Assembly: GCA_016786665.1 (NCBI GenBank)
Contig: JAEUVZ010000058.1
Span: 28,627 to 92,626 of the forward strand
Direction of reading: 5' to 3'
Source: Flavipsychrobacter sp.
GTDB taxonomy: Bacteria > Bacteroidota > Bacteroidia > Chitinophagales > Chitinophagaceae
DNA length: 64,000 bases
The notes below the pieces were generated by a model. It was not told the DNA's origin, ran no database searches, and saw only the letters and a list, made by a program, of their open reading frames with translations. Below are positions 59,753 to 64,000 of this stretch, one piece after another. The position numbers were made by a program, and so were the translations under genes. How positions within the stretch are numbered: the stretch's first letter is position 1; each line of letters starts with the position of its first letter.

Positions 59753-61957
59753 CTATTTTACGTTTGCAGTAGTTTTTTGTTCCAGTTTTATGTCTGTACC
59801 TATGCGTTGCAGGTAGGCTATCAGCGCTACTATTTCTTTGTCGCTCTTCACCGTAATCTTGTCTTTAGCCAGGTTATCCCTTATAGCGTCCGCCTGTTTC
59901 ATCAGTTCAGCATTGGCTATATCTTCATACCCCTTCTCATACGGCACACCCAGTGTCTGCATGGCCATTATCTTCGCACGGGTGGTAGATGTGTCTAACA
60001 CGTTCTCAAAAAGCCACTGGTAGTTAGGCATTATTGAGTTGGGCGACATGCTGGTAGGCTCGTACATGTGATTGAAGTGCCAGCTATCGGGGTACTTTCC
60101 GCCAATGCGGGCCAGGTCGGGGCCGGTACGTTTACTACCCCATTGGAACGGGTGATCATAAACAAACTCTCCGGCTTTTGAATACTCTCCATACCGGGCC
60201 ACTTCGCTACGGAACGGCCTTATCATCTGGCTATGGCAGTTGTAGCAGCCTTCCTTCACATATATATCGCGTCCATGCAATTCCAGCGGCGTATATGGTT
60301 TCACACTGCTGATGGTAGGAATGTTTGACTTTACCATAAAGGTGGGGATGATCTCAACCATACCGCCAATACCTACCAGCACCAGGCTGAGCACCATCAT
60401 CTGAACCGGCTTACGCTCTATCCAGCGGTGCCAGTGGGTTTTGCCATGTTCCACATATACCTTGGTAAGTGGTGCCGCTTCAGCGGGCTCGTCGTTCAGC
60501 ACATTACCTTTCGCGATGGTTTTGTACAGGTTATAGCACATCATCAGCGCACCTATCAGGAACAAGGTGCCACCTACGCCACGCATTGCGTAGAAGGGGC
60601 GCATTTGCTGAACGGTCTCCATGAACTGGTACTTGAGTTGTCCTTCCGGGGTGAACTCTTTCCAGGCCAGGCTTTGCATAAAGCCCGCCCAGTACATAGG
60701 CACTACGTAGAAGACAATACCCAGTGTTCCTATCCAGAAATGCCAGTTGGCCAGCTTCTTAGAATACAATTCCGTGCGGAACACCCTTGGGATGAGCCAG
60801 TAAAGCACACCAAACGTGAGGAAGCCATTCCAGCCCAGGGCACCTACGTGTACGTGCGCTACCGTCCAGTCGGTAAAGTGACTGATGGCGTTCACGTTCT
60901 TCAGGCTGAGCATGGGCCCCTCAAACGTAGCCATACCATAAGCGGTTACCGCTACCACCATAAATTTGAGTACCGGCTCCTCGCGTACTTTATCCCACGC
61001 ACCGCGCAAAGTAAGGAGCCCATTGAGCATACCACCCCACGAAGGCGCTATGAGCATTACGGAGAACACTACACCCAGCGACTGGGCCCAGTCGGGCAAT
61101 GCTGTATACAGGAGGTGGTGCGGGCCAGCCCATATGTAAATGAAGGTCAGCGCCCAGAAGTGTATAATGGACAAGCGGTAAGAGTACACCGGGCGGTTAG
61201 CCGCTTTCGGGAGGAAGTAATACATGATACCCAGGTAAGGCGTGGTAAGGAAGAATGCCACGGCATTGTGCCCGTACCACCACTGCACCAGCGCGTCCTG
61301 AACGCCGGCATACCAGGAATAGGATTTGGTAAGTGATATTGGAATCTCAATAGAGTTAACAATATGCAGCATAGCTACCGTTACAAACGTGGCGATGTAG
61401 AACCAGATAGCCACATAAAGGTGGCGCTCGCGGCGCTTGATGATGGTTCCGAACATGTTCCAGCCGAACGCTACCCATACCAGGGCAATGAGTATATCTA
61501 TGGGCCATTCCAGCTCGGCGTATTCCTTACCGGTGGTATAGCCCGCCAGCAGCGAAACCGCCGCCAGCACTATGATGGACTGCCAGCCCCAGAAGTGAAA
61601 CTTACTTAACTTATCGCTGAACATACGCGCCTTACACAAGCGCTGAAGGGAGTAATATACCCCCATAAAAATGCCATTCCCCACAAACGCGAAAATGACG
61701 GCATTGGTATGCACGGGGCGTACACGGCCGAAAGTGGTGGCGGCAAGGCCGAAATTCAATGAAGGGAATACCAGTTGGAACGCTGCGAGTATACCCGCCA
61801 GCATACCTACGATACCCCAGAAAACGGTAGCATAGGCAAAGAGCCTGACGATACCGTTATCATAAAAAAACTTATCGAGGCCGCCTGGAGAAGCCGTCTT
61901 TGCTTCGCTCCCTAATGATTGTTCATTAGAATTGGCCGATAGTGCAGATGAACTCAT
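59753..61957 (-). CDS. ccoNO: cbb3-type cytochrome c oxidase, fused CcoN-CcoO
   Basis: 734 residues from the ATG at 61957; the upstream frame covers ccoS and is not used. Residues 25-500 are the 12-helix CcoN subunit: haem and copper ligands appear in VRPVHTNAVIFAFVGNGIF, WWYGHNAVAFFLTTPYLG, WAGPHHLLYTALPDW and FTDWTVAHVHVGALGWNGF. From about 535 the CcoO part begins, with an anchor helix and one c-type haem in YVKEGCYNCHSQMIRPF, then GPDLARIGGKYPDSWHFNHM. It reduces oxygen to water with high affinity. Fusion of the two subunits is a Bacteroidota trait. Confidence 0.96.
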   Translation of the reverse strand: MSSSALSANSNEQSLGSEAKTASPGGLDKFFYDNGIVRLFAYATVFWGIVGMLAGILAAFQLVFPSLNFGLAATTFGRVRPVHTNAVIFAFVGNGIFMGVYYSLQRLCKARMFSDKLSKFHFWGWQSIIVLAAVSLLAGYTTGKEYAELEWPIDILIALVWVAFGWNMFGTIIKRRERHLYVAIWFYIATFVTVAMLHIVNSIEIPISLTKSYSWYAGVQDALVQWWYGHNAVAFFLTTPYLGIMYYFLPKAANRPVYSYRLSIIHFWALTFIYIWAGPHHLLYTALPDWAQSLGVVFSVMLIAPSWGGMLNGLLTLRGAWDKVREEPVLKFMVVAVTAYGMATFEGPMLSLKNVNAISHFTDWTVAHVHVGALGWNGFLTFGVLYWLIPRVFRTELYSKKLANWHFWIGTLGIVFYVVPMYWAGFMQSLAWKEFTPEGQLKYQFMETVQQMRPFYAMRGVGGTLFLIGALMMCYNLYKTIAKGNVLNDEPAEAAPLTKVYVEHGKTHWHRWIERKPVQMMVLSLVLVGIGGMVEIIPTFMVKSNIPTISSVKPYTPLELHGRDIYVKEGCYNCHSQMIRPFRSEVARYGEYSKAGEFVYDHPFQWGSKRTGPDLARIGGKYPDSWHFNHMYEPTSMSPNSIMPNYQWLFENVLDTSTTRAKIMAMQTLGVPYEKGYEDIANAELMKQADAIRDNLAKDKITVKSDKEIVALIAYLQRIGTDIKLEQKTTANVK

Positions 61958-61977
61958 GAATGGATATTTATGTATTG

Positions 61978-62124
61978 TTATTTTTGTTCGTCGTCGTAAA
62001 GCATACGGAGCGCGGAGCCCTTTTTGTCTTCGAACTGGTTGCTTTTTACACTCCAGATAAAGGCGCCCAGGAACAGGGCCGCTACCGAAACACTGGCTAT
62101 TATCATTATATAAAACGCACTCAT
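61978..62124 (-). CDS. ccoS: cbb3 oxidase assembly protein CcoS
   Basis: 48 residues, ATG at 62124. MSAFYIMIIASVSVAALFLGAFIWSVKSNQFEDKKGSALRML is the standard CcoS form: one helix, then a NQFED motif and a short charged end. It is needed for cofactor insertion into CcoN. It lies 20 bases before ccoNO and is the first gene behind the inferred FNR-controlled promoter. Confidence 0.93.
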   Translation of the reverse strand: MSAFYIMIIASVSVAALFLGAFIWSVKSNQFEDKKGSALRMLYDDEQK

Positions 62125-62142
62125 TATTTCTATTTAACACCC

Positions 62143-62150
62143 CAAAACTA
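62143..62150 (-). promoter_or_regulatory. -7 promoter element of the ccoS-hemN operon
   Basis: On the minus strand TAGTTTTG is a perfect TAnnTTTG match, 18 bases before the ccoS ATG. No TTG is found 19-21 bases upstream, as expected for a promoter that needs an activator. Confidence 0.55.
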
Positions 62151-62193
62151 GCGTGGCGTGCAGCGGCCTCCTATGACGCCGGGCAAAGCAAAA

Positions 62194-62209
62194 GATGATT
62201 AAAGTCATC
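62194..62209. promoter_or_regulatory. CRP/FNR-type palindrome upstream of ccoS
   Basis: GATGA, six bases, TCATC: a perfect palindrome with the TGA-N6-TCA core shared by CRP and FNR family sites. Its centre (62201.5) is about 62 bases before the inferred start site (near 62139), the classical class I activator position. It could also act as a weak stem ending ccoI transcripts (CATC then TTTTGCTTT on the minus strand). Confidence 0.5.
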
Positions 62210-62227
62210 ATTTCCGGCAGGGGTTGC

Positions 62228-64000
62228 TTATTGCTCCCGCTTGGCCAGGCTAAGGCCCCAGCGGCGCGCCGCCAGGCTGCTGGCACCAGTAGTTATCAGT
62301 ACGATACTCAGGGTGCTGACCGGCATAAGTATAGCGGCTATCATAGGGCTCATTAGGCCCTGCATGGAAATAAACAACCCCACTATATTGTACAGGATAG
62401 AAACTACGAAAGAGAAATTGATAACGGAACGCCCGGCCTTTGCCAGCTTCAATAAAGAAGGGAATGATGCGAACCGCCGGGCATCGAGGATGGCATCGCA
62501 GGCGGGTGTAAAATTATTTATATCGTCGGCCAGGGTAATACCTACGTTGCTCTGGCGGAGCGCACCCGCATCGTTCAGCCCGTCGCCTATCATCAGTACC
62601 TTGCGGCCCTCGTGTTGCCATTGCTCTATGTGTCGCAACTTGTCTTCCGGCTTTTGGTCAAAGTGCAGCTGGCTACCGATGCCCAGCAATTGTTGTAGCT
62701 CGGGCCGTTGTATATCGTTATCGCCGGAAAGCAGCGACAGCCCGTATTGTTGTTTCAACTCGGCCATCACCTCTTCCATATGCGTGCGAAATTCAGGTAC
62801 GATATGAAAACCCGCAATCTTATTATTTATGCGTGCGTACACCTGCACTCCCTCCTCCGGCAACGTGACCCCTACATGCGGGGCAGAGCCTATCCATATC
62901 TTGTCTATTCCTATATAGGCTTCCAGGCCACGGCCTTCCGCCTCCCGCCAGGAAGTTACTTCCTTCAGGGGCCGAACTCCCAGGTAGTTGGCCAGGGCCT
63001 TGCTGTACGGATGCCGGCTGGAGCGCACCACGTTATAAACCATATCCTGCTCCTCATCGGTAAGCTCCCCACCATATACCTGCACTGCTGTAGCGCCCTG
63101 CGTGAGCGTGCCGGTTTTGTCGAACACAAGGTGCCCGGCGTTGCCCAACTGCTCAATAACTGACGCGTCGCGGAGAAATAAGCCATTGTTGCTGAAAATA
63201 CGCAGCAGGTTTCCATTGGTATAGGTAGCTGATAGCAACAGCGCACAGGGGCATGCCACAATGAGCATGGCCGATACACTAGGTAGTATTTTAGCGGTGT
63301 CGTTAAAGCCCCAGTACACCGCAGTAATGGCGGCAAGCGTCAGCAGGATGTACGTAAAGTACCGGCTTAGCTTATGGATGATACTGTTATCCATATTACG
63401 CTGCTCTTTACTGCCGGAAAAAGAATAGTGGTTCCATAGGGAGGTAAGGTAGCTTCCGGCCACCGGCTTCACCACCTGTATGGTAAGTTGCTCACCTACC
63501 TGTTTGCCTCCTGCGTATACCATCTCACCTTCCGCAATAGTAACCGGCTCACTCTCCCCCGTTACGAAACTATAGTCTATTTTCGCCCTGCCCTTTACCA
63601 CTATTGCATCCGCAGGAATAATTTCTTCATTGTACAGGCGTACCACGTCTTTTTCCTTCAAGTCATGCAGCGTCTTTGAAACCACCCCTTCGGTTGTAAC
63701 CACGCTAACGGCTATGGGGAAATACGCCTTGTAGTCGCGGTGAAAAGACAGGGACCGGTAGGTGCGTTCCTGTACTATGCGGCCTACCAGCATAAAAAAC
63801 ACGATACCGCTCATACTATCCAGGAAGCCACTACCTGTGCCGGTAGCTATCTCGTATATACTGCGGGAAAAAGTTATAACCAATGCCAGCACGATAGGCG
63901 CGTCAATATTCAGCATGCGTTGCCGCAAGCCTTTCCAGGCCGAAATATAGAACTCAGATGCGCTGTAGAAAAACACCGGGAGGGAAAGGATAAAACTGAT
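62228..64000 (-). CDS. ccoI: cbb3-associated heavy-metal P-type ATPase CcoI (N-terminus beyond window)
   Basis: The frame is open to the right edge, so the first part (metal-binding domain and first helices) is missing; 590 residues are visible. The ion-binding membrane motif is CPCALLLSATYTNG, the phosphorylation site FDKTGTLTQG, the nucleotide-binding HPYSKAL, and the hinge GDGLNDAGALRQS. The A-domain loop FVTGESEPV is intact. It moves Cu(I) out of the cytoplasm for assembly of the cbb3 copper centre. The gene precedes ccoS in the same direction, 103 bases apart. Confidence 0.93.
   Translation of the reverse strand: MSFILSLPVFFYSASEFYISAWKGLRQRMLNIDAPIVLALVITFSRSIYEIATGTGSGFLDSMSGIVFFMLVGRIVQERTYRSLSFHRDYKAYFPIAVSVVTTEGVVSKTLHDLKEKDVVRLYNEEIIPADAIVVKGRAKIDYSFVTGESEPVTIAEGEMVYAGGKQVGEQLTIQVVKPVAGSYLTSLWNHYSFSGSKEQRNMDNSIIHKLSRYFTYILLTLAAITAVYWGFNDTAKILPSVSAMLIVACPCALLLSATYTNGNLLRIFSNNGLFLRDASVIEQLGNAGHLVFDKTGTLTQGATAVQVYGGELTDEEQDMVYNVVRSSRHPYSKALANYLGVRPLKEVTSWREAEGRGLEAYIGIDKIWIGSAPHVGVTLPEEGVQVYARINNKIAGFHIVPEFRTHMEEVMAELKQQYGLSLLSGDNDIQRPELQQLLGIGSQLHFDQKPEDKLRHIEQWQHEGRKVLMIGDGLNDAGALRQSNVGITLADDINNFTPACDAILDARRFASFPSLLKLAKAGRSVINFSFVVSILYNIVGLFISMQGLMSPMIAAILMPVSTLSIVLITTGASSLAARRWGLSLAKREQ

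Noticed and set aside
60428..61336. 302-codon open frame opposite ccoNO
   Set aside because: Antisense shadow of the oxidase gene, rich in His and Arg as expected from reversed membrane-protein codons.

Overview
The window looks like a chromosomal segment of a Bacteroidota bacterium, most likely of the Chitinophagaceae/Chitinophagales. The evidence is three proteins with type IX secretion (T9SS) C-terminal tails, Bacteroidota-specific families (DUF4270 lipoprotein, DUF5118-type metalloprotease, fused CcoNO), promoters of the Bacteroidota type (TTG, about 20 bases, TAnnTTTG) instead of sigma-70 boxes, and few Shine-Dalgarno sequences. Base composition is moderately GC-rich with one obviously AT-rich gene (831-3278). 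No rRNA, tRNA, CRISPR array, integrase or transposase gene was seen.

Layout. 1-710 is the N-terminal part of an exported metalloprotease. 831-3278 is a lone AT-rich TIR-TPR protein with its own promoter, the best candidate for an undescribed immune effector. 3334-7266 is a compact specialised-metabolism locus: type III polyketide synthase, methyltransferase and FAD oxidoreductase in one operon, with a divergent UbiA-type prenyltransferase. 7256-12555 holds a secreted sorbosone dehydrogenase-like protein, a TonB-dependent receptor and a REC-PAS protein ending in a histidine helix without an ATPase domain. 12640-21639 is mostly housekeeping: Fic protein, metK, glmS, DUF4270 lipoprotein, a degenerate half-length starch synthase, panC and pyk. 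21956-24719 has a 41-residue membrane peptide with its own promoter and terminator, tag, a large tandem block of REP-like repeats, and class I fructose-bisphosphate aldolase.

24837-29328 is a three-gene operon of GT-C-like membrane proteins, two of them tandem paralogues. 29448-33614 has a pair of small exported proteins, a metal-receptor-like protein with a membrane neighbour, more REP-like repeats, cystathionine beta-synthase, and a lipoprotein gene broken at a run of seven A. 33615-34246 has no gene but contains extragenic repeats and seven ATGTAA(C/G) heptamers, mostly spaced by multiples of half a DNA turn. 34247-40315 encodes surface proteins (two T9SS substrates, SIMPL, carboxypeptidase-regulatory-like) and a probable small RNA. 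40402-49051 covers pyrD-terC, a 51-residue basic peptide, a 7TM adenylate cyclase and a secreted operon of PhoX-like protein, leucine-rich repeat protein and dihaem peroxidase. 49044-54362 has an rRNA methyltransferase, an MtfA-like peptidase, an ArsC/Spx protein, a CoA-transferase and a persulfide dioxygenase-rhodanese fusion.

54457-64000 is the cbb3 oxidase region, read leftwards: ccoI (cut by the window edge), then ccoS-ccoNO-ccoQ-ccoP-ccoG-ccoH-SafE-like-hemN. A CRP/FNR-type palindrome lies about 62 bases before the inferred start of the ccoS transcript. This unit couples a high-affinity oxidase with its copper supply and oxygen-independent haem synthesis, as expected for microaerobic growth.
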